This document shows, in pieces, positions 1 through 9,700 of a stretch of DNA of 64,000 nt. Positions within the stretch are counted from its first letter, which is position 1; the number at the start of each line of letters is the position of its first letter. The translations under genes and the position numbers were made by a program. The notes below the pieces were generated by a model. That model was given only the letters and a program-made list of their open reading frames with translations. It was not told where the DNA came from and ran no database searches. The DNA comes from Deinococcus hopiensis KR-140 (GTDB taxonomy: Bacteria > Deinococcota > Deinococci > Deinococcales > Deinococcaceae): positions 2,172,501-2,236,500 of the forward strand of contig NZ_FWWU01000009.1 of the NCBI RefSeq assembly GCF_900176165.1. Reading direction: 5' to 3'.

Positions 1-2110
1 CCGTCAGGTGCTCGAGCAGCACCTTTGCGTCTCCCTCCACGGCAAGGCGGTCCCGTCCGTCCAATCCGCTTACAGGCTGCTCAAGCTGTTCAACGCGTTC
101 CAGCAGCGTGGGCAACGCGTCCCCACTCTGCCGGGCGATTTCCTGCCAGCGTCCCCCCTGCTCCTTGAGCAGGGCTTCCACCGCCCCAGGCACCCAGGAC
201 GCAGGGCGGCCGCGTTCCGTCTCAGCGGCCGCCAACAAAGCTTCAACGCGCTGCGTTACAAGTCGGCGGGCCTCTGAGGTGGCACGTTCCAGCGCTGGAT
301 AGGCGCTGCTCGCCCGGGCCTCCCCTTGAGACGCGGCGTGTCGCGCGGCCCGTTCCTCGGCCTGCACGAAGCGCAGAAAGTCTTCCGGCCGGGCCAGGTC
401 TTCTGGATCAGGGCGCGCGAGATTCAAAGAGAAGATTTCTTCGGGACTTACGTCACGCAGCAGGCTGAGAAGCTTTACGGCTTCCGCATTCGTGAGCGGC
501 ACGTCACGCTGCGCGTCGGTCAGGTCATTCAGCCATTCGAATTCACCCTCCTCGGCGCGCAGGCGCGCTCCAATCTGCTGGGCTGTCCCCTGGTAGCCGA
601 AGAGGGTGAGGTGGCCGGTTTCCGCCTCACGGATCTGCTGCAGGGTGTTCAGCAGCTGGTCTTCCTGCTGGCGAGCCCGTTCGAGACGGCTGAACAGCAG
701 CTGTTCCTGCGCATCTTCCTGCTCCGGGTGACGATTGGTGAACCGGTACAGAAGCTCGCCCACGCTGCCCTGCAGGGCGGCCTGCGCGCCTTCCTCTCCG
801 AGCAGGTGGGTGATGCACAGCCCCTGAAGTTCGGCGGGGAACTGGTCGCGCAGCACTTTCAGCGCCCGCGCGGTATGGCTGGTCACCAACACTTTCTGAT
901 CCGTGGCGAGCAGGTGACTGACGAGATTGACGATGGTGTGCGACTTGCCGGTGCCGGGGGGACCTTGAACCAGGACACCCTGTTCACGCTGGAGCCGACG
1001 AATGATGTCCCGCTGCGCCTCGTTGGCCGCTTTGGGAAAGTAGAGGGTCTTGTCCGCACTCGGCGGTCCTGCTGGCTGGCCCTGAGGAGAACGGTCGCCC
1101 AGGAAGCGGCGCATGCTGTCTGGAAGTGCGGGGGCAGTGTCCAACTGAGTGAGGATGCTGTCGTACGCGGCGAGAAGAGACCTCTCGCCCCTTCGCCGCA
1201 GCAGCAGGGCGGGGGCCCAGTGCACCGTCGGGTGGTCCGGCGAGCCAACTACGGGCCGCAGGTCGTTCTCGTACCGGCCCCGGTCGCCCACGGCATTCAC
1301 CCACGTCTCCAGCAGCGCCGGCAGGGTCTGACCGCTCCACAGGTCGTCACCGCCTTCCTTCAACGCCGCCTGGATGGCTTGCTGGACTGCAGGACCAACG
1401 CGGTCCTCAGCGTCCAGCATGTCCTGTTCAAGCGTGGTCCCTGCCCCATCCCCCGCCGCGCGGACGCTCAGCACGCCCTGGAGTGGATCGAACTCCAGCG
1501 AGGCGCGCGCCGTCAGCAGGTGACGCCTCACTTCGCCGCTTGCCGCTGCCCGCCACGTCAGATGCCCCAGCCCCAGGCGCAGCTCATACCGTTCGCTTTC
1601 GGCACTGAGCTTCTGGTGGAAGTCGAACAGCTGCGAATAGTGTCGCTGGACTTCGTGCGAGCGCCGCTCTCCCTCCGCCCAGGCCGACCATAGGCCTTCA
1701 TAGGCGGCCCAAGCTCGAAGCACCTCAGGTTGCTCCCTGAGAAGCACCGTCCCCTGCACCGCTTCCTCCTCGTCGTTGTCCTCCAGATCGGGCTTTTCCA
1801 TAAGCCTCTCTGAGCGAATGACGGGTGGGTGGTCAGGCTGGTCCAGCGGCCCGTCCACCCATCCCGTTAGCAGATCAGGCCGTTTCGGTGCAGGCGCAAA
1901 GCGCGGCTTGTGAATAACCAGCCAGTCTTCATCCAATTCCTCCGGCTGTTGACGGCCCGCGTTCACGATCCGCTTGTCGTCGGGCAGCGTATGCAGCCAG
2001 ATCAGGGCGTCTCCACGGTCGGTGCGTTGGGGCTTGTACTTCAGACCCGTGAACTCCTTGAGGTACTGAAAGACGTTCCGGATCTGCTCGTGCTGGAGGG
2101 AGGTATGCAT
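1..2110 (-). CDS. P-loop (AAA_11/DNA2-like) helicase-type protein, C-terminus beyond window
   Basis: One open frame runs from an ATG at 2110 to the left edge with no stop, giving at least 703 residues; the C-terminus lies outside the window. A clear Walker A motif, GPPGTGKSHTIVNL, sits at about residue 383, preceded by QREQGVLVQ, as in superfamily 1 DNA2/NAM7-type helicases. After it comes a long Glu/Arg/Gln-rich stretch (roughly residues 450-680) that looks like a coiled-coil insertion. This is the arrangement of large defence-associated SF1 ATPases in which the Walker B and helicase motifs follow the insert. The N-terminal 380 residues have no fold I recognise. The downstream motifs cannot be checked here, so helicase activity is inferred. 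The next gene on the same strand starts 118 nt upstream, so the two may be co-transcribed. Confidence 0.75.
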   Translation of the reverse strand, partial: MHTSLQHEQIRNVFQYLKEFTGLKYKPQRTDRGDALIWLHTLPDDKRIVNAGRQQPEELDEDWLVIHKPRFAPAPKRPDLLTGWVDGPLDQPDHPPVIRSERLMEKPDLEDNDEEEAVQGTVLLREQPEVLRAWAAYEGLWSAWAEGERRSHEVQRHYSQLFDFHQKLSAESERYELRLGLGHLTWRAAASGEVRRHLLTARASLEFDPLQGVLSVRAAGDGAGTTLEQDMLDAEDRVGPAVQQAIQAALKEGGDDLWSGQTLPALLETWVNAVGDRGRYENDLRPVVGSPDHPTVHWAPALLLRRRGERSLLAAYDSILTQLDTAPALPDSMRRFLGDRSPQGQPAGPPSADKTLYFPKAANEAQRDIIRRLQREQGVLVQGPPGTGKSHTIVNLVSHLLATDQKVLVTSHTARALKVLRDQFPAELQGLCITHLLGEEGAQAALQGSVGELLYRFTNRHPEQEDAQEQLLFSRLERARQQEDQLLNTLQQIREAETGHLTLFGYQGTAQQIGARLRAEEGEFEWLNDLTDAQRDVPLTNAEAVKLLSLLRDVSPEEIFSLNLARPDPEDLARPEDFLRFVQAEERAARHAASQGEARASSAYPALERATSEARRLVTQRVEALLAAAETERGRPASWVPGAVEALLKEQGGRWQEIARQSGDALPTLLERVEQLEQPVSGLDGRDRLAVEGDAKVLLEHLT

Positions 2111-2227
2111 GACGATGCCTTTTGAATGAACGGGGAGGACTCTTCGGAGTAATCTGCCACAGCACGACTGACAGAACTCAGGCAGGTGCCGTCTTCACCG
2201 GCCTTATCACGTCGTCCACGGCTCCGT

Positions 2228-2740
2228 TCACGTCGATTCCTGGTAGAACGGGCGCACCAGTTCGAGAAAGTGCTCCTTCACCTCCGGGTTCCTCAGGTGG
2301 TCAAGCCCAAAGCCGAAGCGCCCTGATTCTTCGAAAAAGGCCTTGAACCAGGGCCGTCCATTCAAGACCAGGGACTCCCCCAGATCCTTGCCAGCTCCCT
2401 TGCCATCCAGGCTGTAGACGAACTTCTTTTTCGCGCCCGGCGTGTGCTCCGGCTGGGCGAGCGTGACCTCCCGGGGATGGAAGACTTCCCGAAGACGGTA
2501 TACGGTAGCGTTGCCCTCCGCACGGCCTTCTATCACCCAGATGGCCGCATCACGGGCCTTGGGCTTGCCGCTTTCCTTCAGGAGCCCCTCAATTTCTCTG
2601 ACTTCAGCTTCGTTGCTGGTCACCAACGTGAAGAGTCGAGCCCGGTCAAAGGTGTAGCTCATGGTGTCTGCCGTGTGATAGCCGAGGTAGTGGACGCACC
2701 GGAGCAGGTGATACCAAGCGTCGGACATACGAGGTGTCAT
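2228..2740 (-). CDS. Hypothetical protein
   Basis: Soluble protein of up to 170 residues that I do not recognise. It lies upstream of the P-loop helicase gene on the same strand. Two starts are possible: ATG at 2740, and ATG at 2662 giving 144 residues beginning MSYTFDRARLFTLV. Neither has a strong ribosome binding site. The 2662 start looks better because the preceding 26 residues (Trp/His/Tyr-rich) resemble translated upstream DNA. The C-terminal half is charged, with the stretch FGLDHLRNPEVKEHFLELV. Its place before the ATPase suggests a small partner subunit of that protein, which is inference only. Confidence 0.6.
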   Translation of the reverse strand: MTPRMSDAWYHLLRCVHYLGYHTADTMSYTFDRARLFTLVTSNEAEVREIEGLLKESGKPKARDAAIWVIEGRAEGNATVYRLREVFHPREVTLAQPEHTPGAKKKFVYSLDGKGAGKDLGESLVLNGRPWFKAFFEESGRFGFGLDHLRNPEVKEHFLELVRPFYQEST

Positions 2741-3007
2741 GGTGCCAGAAGTGTAAGCGGCGTGGCCTTAGAAGCCCGGCCACTTTGCCGGGCCAGGACA
2801 GCCTGCGCCCCTCGAACCGGCGAGGAGTCCTACGCCTGCACCGAAGGTCACTGCCCTAGGCCGCCCCTTCAGGATCAGGATCTCCGCCCATCTACACCAT
2901 CCAGACCGCTTTGTAAATCCCGGTGGGCAGGGAGGGAAGATTTCCGGAACGCCTGGAATCCTCTAGGGGCTCTGGGCCACTCAGGCTCGGGCCCACGGAG
3001 GCTCCCT

Positions 3008-3712
3008 ATGCAGACCACTGTCAATTTCCTGCCGACCCCCGAATCGCCAAGCTTCCATGACATCATTGCGGACGTGCTGTTCAACCCGGACGGCACGCTG
3101 ATACTGACCTTCAAGGCCATGCTGCAGGGCATGGGCTACCTCCTCGAAGAGACCGACCCGGCAGCTGCCGACTCTTCAGGCATGCTCTTGAACATCGCCC
3201 ACGAGCCTGACCCTGTTGAGCGGGCCCGCCTCGAGATCGCCGCGCTGTACGCGGGTTCGGGCCAACCCCTGCAGGTGCTGCAGCTCTTCACCATGAGCCT
3301 ATGGCAGCCCTGTGGTGTCCACTTTCAGCTCATACGAGACTACCTGCTCGCAGGCTGCTACGGCCGTGCCCAGGCGGCACCCGCCCGCCAGCGTCTGTAC
3401 GACGGCCTGCTCGCCATCAATGTGGGGGCGCACCTGGGCCTGCTGCCTGTTGGGGACGTCTGCCCAGCCCCAGTGGAACTTGACGTCTTGCGGCGGGCCA
3501 TATTGTGGGCGGCTGTTCGCAACGTGCTTGGCCCAGTACGCTCCCAGGCTGCGCCGCTCAACCCCTTGTATGACAGCCCGGCGCTTCACACCGCCATGTG
3601 GCCCTGGCTTCAGAGCTCCCGCACGCCGCATGCAGAAGCAGACTTCCTGACTGCGGCTCGCACGGTCGACCCGAACGTCCAACGTCTTGACGACGTCATC
3701 AACGCGCTTTAA
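3008..3712 (+). CDS. Hypothetical protein, 234 aa
   Basis: The ATG at 3008 is preceded by GGAGG about 8 nt upstream, and the frame is open for 234 residues starting MQTTVNFLPTPES. The same frame stays open upstream to 2444, but that part lies antisense to the minus-strand gene and is not believed. The protein is mostly alpha-helical, with several Leu/Ala-rich segments and no predicted signal or membrane helix. I recognise no family. It is transcribed divergently from the 2228-2740 gene and convergently with the 4221-5096 gene. Confidence 0.55.
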   Translation: MQTTVNFLPTPESPSFHDIIADVLFNPDGTLILTFKAMLQGMGYLLEETDPAAADSSGMLLNIAHEPDPVERARLEIAALYAGSGQPLQVLQLFTMSLWQPCGVHFQLIRDYLLAGCYGRAQAAPARQRLYDGLLAINVGAHLGLLPVGDVCPAPVELDVLRRAILWAAVRNVLGPVRSQAAPLNPLYDSPALHTAMWPWLQSSRTPHAEADFLTAARTVDPNVQRLDDVINAL

Positions 3713-4220
3713 CGGCCTGAAGAGACCGCTTGCGCACACAGCAGCAAAAGCGAGGGGCGGCGCATGCCGCCCTTCTTGTGCAGTGGCTTAGACCTACTCT
3801 CCATCTTGCGCAAAATCGACGCCCAGCTCTCGAGCGTGCCGCTCGAGAGCTGATTTCTCCGCCGGCAATGTCGGCCAGGAGCGACATGTACTGCACGCTC
3901 AATCTGCCTATCCCTCCCATTGCAGCGCCACAAAGTTGCATCCGCTCTACGATGGGACTTGTCACAATCCGCACATCATGGTGCATCAGTGTCAGACGAT
4001 CAGGCCGGCAGCACCCGAACAACTCCCCCGTCGTCATTGGCGGCTGCCGGCACAACACCAGACCCAAGTGCAGGTTTGAAAGGGAATGGAACGATATACA
4101 CCCCTTAAGCAGTCCAGGCAGCTAGAGCCGTCCGGAGCAAAGCACTTTGCTCTCCTTCAGACCAGGCGGCCATCACTCCGCTGCTCCTCACAGCTGCTCC
4201 ACTCACAACCGTTCTACCCG
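3713..4220. other. Intergenic region between convergent genes
   Basis: No convincing gene is seen in these 508 bases. They contain a large perfect inverted repeat at 3824-3852 and a smaller one at 4135-4152, where GAGCAAAG and CTTTGCTC flank a 2-nt spacer. Both would fold as hairpins in transcripts from either side. Neither is followed by a T-tract, so they are not standard intrinsic terminators. Confidence 0.5.
3824..3852. repeat. Perfect 13-bp inverted repeat
   Basis: CAGCTCTCGAGCG at 3824-3836 and its exact reverse complement at 3840-3852 are separated by TGC. A 13-bp perfect stem with a 3-nt loop between two converging genes suggests a transcript-end hairpin or a protein-binding palindrome. 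No T-run follows on either strand. Confidence 0.6.
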
Positions 4221-5096
4221 TCAGGCCGCTCGCTCAATCTCCATCGCCAGGTCGAACAACGCGTGACACTCGCCGCTCAATTCCATTGAGAGATGAACGG
4301 CCCCACAAAGGGCGAGGGTCTCCTTCAGCAAATACTTCACGCGCCAGCAGCAGGTCAGGCGGCCTTCACCCAGCGCGCGCAAGACACGCACCTGCTGCGC
4401 GGCCAACACCAACACCTCGGGCTGACGCTCGGCGACCCACTCCCACAGCTCTCCCGCCGTTATACGGTGATGTGACCCCAGCAGAACCAGACCCAGACGA
4501 AGATTGAGGCTGAGGTGATGCGCCTCCGCGAGTTCCCTGTCACGGGCGCTGACGCTGGCGTCTCGCAGAATTAAGTGATGAGGGTGACACGCCCAGGTCA
4601 AATTCCGAAAGACCTGCCCCGCCTGGTCCAGTTGGTCCCGAGTGCGTTGCGTCGCGTACTTGTACATAACGCCCGAGTCACGCAGCAGCGTTGCTCTGAA
4701 CGCCTCCCGTTCCACACGCTTCACTCCAGCACCCTGGGTGATGGCCTGCAACTCGCGTGAACTCACAAGGTGTTCAGTCACACGCTCAACCGTCCAAGGA
4801 GCCGTACTGAGGGTGACACGATCCAGGACATCAGGCTCGAGGCCATAGGCGACCCCAACCACGCGCTCAACCTCCCTGGCTGCACGCTCGGAACGCGCGG
4901 CCAGCCCAAACTCGCCACCTGTGGCCCGCTCGAAGATATGCAGGATGTCGAGCACTTCCTCGGGGGAGGAAGTGTGACCGGTCTGGAGCAGCTCCCGGAG
5001 AGCTGTGGCCTTAGTGCCCCCACTGACGATGCAGCCAGCCGCTCCACCCGCAAGGCGGGCCAGAAATTGCGCTTCTTTCTCTTTACTGGTCTTCAT
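4221..5096 (-). CDS. Hypothetical protein, 291 aa
   Basis: I start this at the ATG at 5096 (MKTSKEKEAQFLARL). The frame stays open upstream to 5294, but that extension is Cys/Phe/Trp-rich and not protein-like. The protein is soluble and mostly helical. A Gly/Ala-rich N-terminal segment (about residues 12-25) is followed by Glu/Arg-rich helices. The C-terminal part contains HHLSLNLRLGLVLLGSHH and a Cys pair, CC, near residue 240. No family is recognised. GGAGGGGG lies about 25 nt upstream of the chosen start, which is far for a ribosome binding site, so the start is not certain. Confidence 0.55.
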   Translation of the reverse strand: MKTSKEKEAQFLARLAGGAAGCIVSGGTKATALRELLQTGHTSSPEEVLDILHIFERATGGEFGLAARSERAAREVERVVGVAYGLEPDVLDRVTLSTAPWTVERVTEHLVSSRELQAITQGAGVKRVEREAFRATLLRDSGVMYKYATQRTRDQLDQAGQVFRNLTWACHPHHLILRDASVSARDRELAEAHHLSLNLRLGLVLLGSHHRITAGELWEWVAERQPEVLVLAAQQVRVLRALGEGRLTCCWRVKYLLKETLALCGAVHLSMELSGECHALFDLAMEIERAA

Positions 5097-5478
5097 GGCC
5101 CGACCAGTCTGATCTGCGCCCCCTCCGCGCGACCACCCTCCCAGAACGCATCGCCATTTGCCCCTGACCGCACGATTGGATAGAGAACAACGCTTGACCT
5201 CAAAAAAGGCTCCCAGACGCGGAAAGAAGATGTCCCAACTACAGAAGAGAAAGCCTCTGCTGAAAGCAGAGCGTGTACATAGGAGTCCGGACATACGTTG
5301 CCTTGCCTCTGGGCCGAGCTTGAGCCGTATTCCAAGCGTCCGAGTGACTGTTGATGAGAGACCAGCGGGCCGGAGGCGTTCCCACCAGGGTGAATGGCCA
5401 GAGCCTGACAGGGATACTCGAGCCCTGGCCCCGAGGGCTCAGGCTCCACTTCCCATTCCACCTCAGGCAGGTTGAACC
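5097..5478. other. Intergenic region between divergent genes
   Basis: This stretch separates the minus-strand 4221-5096 gene from the plus-strand HTH gene at 5479. I see no gene, no strong inverted repeat and no clear consensus promoter. Control elements for both flanking genes should lie here. Confidence 0.4.
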
Positions 5479-6570
5479 ATGACGTCTTCTACTCGCTCCC
5501 ACCCGCCAATTCCACCCCAGTTCCTTCCCCCCGGTGCCCGCGCTGTGTCCCGCGACGCCGTCCGGCGCGGCGTTGACCGCAATCGTCCTTTCCAGACCCG
5601 CGACAAGCGGCAAATGCTGGCCGCCGCGTCCCTCCTGGCAACGCTCTCCTCCACGCAGCAAGCCGCCCACGATGCTGAACTGCGTCGCCTGGGGCACGTT
5701 GAGTTGACCTACGACGACCTGGAGGGCGAGTGGTATGAGGTTCCACCTGAACCTCGGCCGCCGCTCACGATTCAGGCGCTGGAAGACCTGGTAGAGCAGG
5801 CGCGCGCCTGGGGCGCGACGCGCGGTGAAATGCCCGCGTCCTCGCGTGCGCTCCTGGTCGGCGTGGCCCTGGTAGGCGCGCTGCTGACCGGACAGGCACC
5901 CGGCACGACGAGCTGCGCGTTCATGACCACGCGCCAGGTGCTCGCTCACCTGGCCGGGTGCTCCGAAAAGACGGTCTACCGCAGTTCGCGCGACCCCCGC
6001 CTCCAGGCCACCGGACTGCAAATCAAGGGCCACGCACAGATCACCCGTTGCGGTAGATCTGCCGGTCAAGCGCGCTTTGACGGCAGCCTCGCGCAGTTCT
6101 ATGTCAGCGACCACGCACACCAGGTGAACACCGCACTCGCCTGGCAGCAGGCCGCCCGGTGGCGACTGGACTTCGGTGAGCACATCGACAGCCATCTGGG
6201 GGCGGCCGGTGCCCTCTCTGGAGCCATGGGTGCGCTGACACTCCGCGCGCTGCTCTTCGACCGCGCTCCCCTGTGGTTGGGCGTGCAGGCCGCACTGGCA
6301 GCCCTCTTCGCCCTTGACCCCGAAGCCTACTTCGACTGGACGGCCGAGCTCGAATGCCTTTTCGATCTGGCCGACTTGAAAGAGGCCGAACAGAACGAGA
6401 AGAGAGGCGTGGTGGGCACCGACGTACTGATGTTCGCTTCTTTGACAGGGCAGGTGAACGGGTCGGCATCGCCTCCGCCCTGGATCGAGCATCCAGCAAG
6501 TTGGATGGGTGCTCACGACCCTGGGGGAAGAGACCCGGTACCCGACTCGGCGCATCGGGTCACGCTCTAA
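5479..6570 (+). CDS. Helix-turn-helix protein, 363 aa
   Basis: The ATG at 5479 follows AGGCAGG about 7 nt upstream. A helix-turn-helix is visible at about residues 149-169 (TTRQVLAHLAGCSEKTVYR), the pattern of plasmid and phage replication-initiation or winged-helix regulators. The first 60 residues are basic and Pro-rich. The C-terminal half contains hydrophobic helices and an acidic segment (LECLFDLADLKEAEQ). The opposite strand is also open over this stretch, but its translation has none of these features. The gene ends 131 nt before the PLD/helicase gene on the same strand. It could be a regulator of that unit or a replication protein of the host element; the sequence does not decide. Confidence 0.65.
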   Translation: MTSSTRSHPPIPPQFLPPGARAVSRDAVRRGVDRNRPFQTRDKRQMLAAASLLATLSSTQQAAHDAELRRLGHVELTYDDLEGEWYEVPPEPRPPLTIQALEDLVEQARAWGATRGEMPASSRALLVGVALVGALLTGQAPGTTSCAFMTTRQVLAHLAGCSEKTVYRSSRDPRLQATGLQIKGHAQITRCGRSAGQARFDGSLAQFYVSDHAHQVNTALAWQQAARWRLDFGEHIDSHLGAAGALSGAMGALTLRALLFDRAPLWLGVQAALAALFALDPEAYFDWTAELECLFDLADLKEAEQNEKRGVVGTDVLMFASLTGQVNGSASPPPWIEHPASWMGAHDPGGRDPVPDSAHRVTL

Positions 6571-6701
6571 CGGCGCAGCACGGGGCGAGCAGCAGGAAGC
6601 ACAACCCCTCAAGACCTTCAGGTCGTCGAACCGCTGGTTCTCCAAGCCACAGGGTACCGACCGCACACCACGCTATTGGGATAGCCTGACCTAGAACAGG
6701 C

Positions 6702-9700
6702 ATGCCCAAGATCCTCGATAATATTGACCTCAAGCTGCTCGACGATCTGAGGGTCTCGATGCAGTCCGCCGTCCGCGCCGATTTCTGCGTCGGGTATTTC
6801 AACCTGCGCGGCTGGAAACTGATTGACGACCTCACCGAACTCTGGAGCGGCCAGGGCGATGCCAAGACACGCCTGCTGGTGGGCATGCAGGAAATGCCCA
6901 AAGACGAGCTGCGCGCTGCGTTGACCCTGCTCGACAAGCCCGGGGGCATGGACAACCAGGCGGCCGTGCGCTTCAAGCGCCGTGTGGCGGAAGCGTTCCG
7001 GGAGCAGCTGATGTTCGGTGCTCCATCGAACAGCGACGAGGCAGGACTGCGTCGCTTGAGCCGGCAGCTGAAGTCGGGCAAGGTCCAGGTCAAGCTGTTC
7101 CTGGGCTTCCTGCTGCACGCCAAGCTGTACCTGCTGCACCGCCAGGACCACGCTGCGCCCCGGGTCGCGTATGTGGGCAGCAGCAACCTGACCTTTGCCG
7201 GGCTGAAGCGCCAGGGCGAACTGAACGTTGACGTGCTCGACGGCGACTCGACCAAGAAGCTGGCCGAGTGGTTCGAGGACCGCTGGGACGACCGCTGGGC
7301 TCTTGACATCACCCTGGAGCTGGCCCAGATCATCGACGAGAGCTGGGCGGGCGAGCGTGGGCACACGCCCCACGAGATCTACCTGAAAATGGCCTACCAC
7401 CTGTCGCGCGAAGCGCGGGCCGGCGTCGGTGGCTTCCGTATTCCCCGGGACCTGGGCCGGATTCTCTTCCCCTATCAGACCGCAGCCGTTCAGATCGCCG
7501 CGCACCACCTGAACAAGCGCGGCGGCGTGATGCTGGGCGACGTCGTTGGCCTTGGAAAGACCCTGATGGCCACTGCCCTGGTGCGGGTGATGCAAGAAGC
7601 CCAGGATGTGCGCACCCTGATCATCTGCCCGGTGAACCTGGTCCGCATGTGGGAGGACTACGTTCACCGCTACGGCCTGCTCGCCAAGGTGCTGCCCATC
7701 AGCCGCGTCACCTCGGTCCTCCCCGACGAGAAGCGGTACCAGCTGGTGCTGATCGACGAGAGCCATAACCTGCGCAACCGGGAGGGCCGGCGCTACCGTG
7801 CCATTCAGGAATACGTCGCCTTCAACGAGAGCAAGGTCATCCTGCTCTCGGCCACGCCCTACAACAAAAGCTACGCCGACCTCGGCGCGCAGCTGCGCCT
7901 GTTCGTGCCCGAAGACGCCGACCTGGGCATCCGCCCCGAGATGCTGATGCGCGAGGTGGGCGAAGCGGACTTCCGGGCGAAGCACCAGGCTCCGGTGCGC
8001 AGCATCGCCGCCTTCGAGAAGAGCGTCTATCCGGACGACTGGCGCGACCTCATGCGGCTGTACCTGGTGCGCCGCACCCGTTCCTTCGTTCAGGCGAATT
8101 ACGCGGAGGTTGACGATGCGGACGGCCGCCGCTACCTGACCTTCGGCGACGGGCGACGGGCCTACTTTCCGGCACGGCGGCCCCGCACAGTCACCTTCAC
8201 CGTCGACGAGAGCAACCCCGAAGACGCCTACGCCCGCCTGTATGCGCCGAACGTGGTCGAGACCATCGGGCAGCTGGCCCTCCCCCGATATGGCCTGGGC
8301 AACTACATCAACGACAAGACGCGAGGCAGTGCCACGCCCAGCGAAAAGGAACTGCTTCAGAACCTCGGCCGCGCGGGAAAGCGCCTGATCGGCTTCTCCC
8401 GTACCGGCCTCTTCAAGCGCCTGGAAAGCGGCGGCTTCACCTTCGTCCAGTCCCTCGAGCGCCATGTGCTGCGCAACTACATTTTCCTGCACGCCCTGGA
8501 GGCCGGGAAGCCCCTGCCGATTGGGCCCCAGAACGCCGAGCTGCTTGATGAGCGCGACGACGACGAGGAGACGTTGTTCACCGCCGAGGGCAACGAGACT
8601 ACACCTGCCGAGACGGCCGACGAAGTGGTCGGCGAGGAAGAGATGGACGCCTTGGCGCCCACCGAGGCCGCTTACCGCGCGCGCGCCGCGCAGGTCTACG
8701 CGCAGTACGAGACGAAGTACAAGCGACGCTTCCGCTGGGCGCGGGCGGACCTCTTCACCAAGAAGCTCGCCACCACCCTGCACAAGGACGCCCGTGCCCT
8801 GATGGGCGTGCTGGCGGCCGCTGGCGAATGGCGCACCGACAGCGACCCCAAGTTGGGCGCGCTGTTCGACCTCCTGGCCCACCGCCATCCCGACGAAAAA
8901 GTCCTGGTGTTCACCCAGTTCGCCGACACTGTGCAGTACCTCGTGGGAGAGCTGCGTGCCCGCGGCCTGACCTATGTCGAGGGTGCCGTCGGTGCCAGCG
9001 AGGACCCCACCGCCCTCGCTTGGCGCTTCTCGCCCCGCAGCAACGGTAAGACCTACGCCCCTGAGGACGAGATCCGCGTCCTGATCGCCACCGACGTTCT
9101 CTCCGAAGGGCAGAACCTCCAGGACGCGCACATCATCGTGAACTTCGACCTGCCCTGGGCGATCATCCGGCTGATCCAGCGCGCTGGGCGCGTCGACCGC
9201 ATCGGCCAGGAGGCCCGGGAGATCGAGGTCTATTCGTTCCTGCCAGCGGACGGCGTGGAGCGTTTGATCCAGCTGCGCTCCCGGGTCCGTAAGCGCCTGC
9301 AGGAGAACGCCGAGGTGGTGGGCACGGACGAACGCTTCTTCGAGGACGACGAAGCGGAGAAGCTGGTGGACCTGTACAACGAAAAATCCGGCCTGCTCGA
9401 CGGAGAGACTGACAACGAGGTCGACCTCGCCAGCTACGCCTATCAAATCTGGCAGAACGCCCTGAAGGCCGACCCCACACTGAACGCACGCATTCCAGCG
9501 CTGCCTGACGTGGTCTACAGCACCAAAGCTCTTGCTCCTGCTGAGGAAGGTCCGCCTGGCGTGCTCGTCTACACCCGCACCGCCAGCGGCTACGACGCGC
9601 TGTCGTGGATGAACGAAGTCGGCGAGAGCGTGACCCAGAGCCAGCTGAAGGTGCTGCAAGCCGCTGAGTGCGTGGCAGCTACGCCCATGGTCTCCCGGCT

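Noticed and set aside
326..1693. Long open frame on the plus strand
   Set aside because: It is the complement of the Walker A-containing minus-strand ATPase, whose translation has clear motifs and coiled coil; the plus-strand product is not protein-like.
5239..6666. 475-codon open frame on the minus strand
   Set aside because: It overlaps the HTH gene; it is Cys/Gly/Arg-rich with no domain, while the plus-strand product has an HTH and normal composition.
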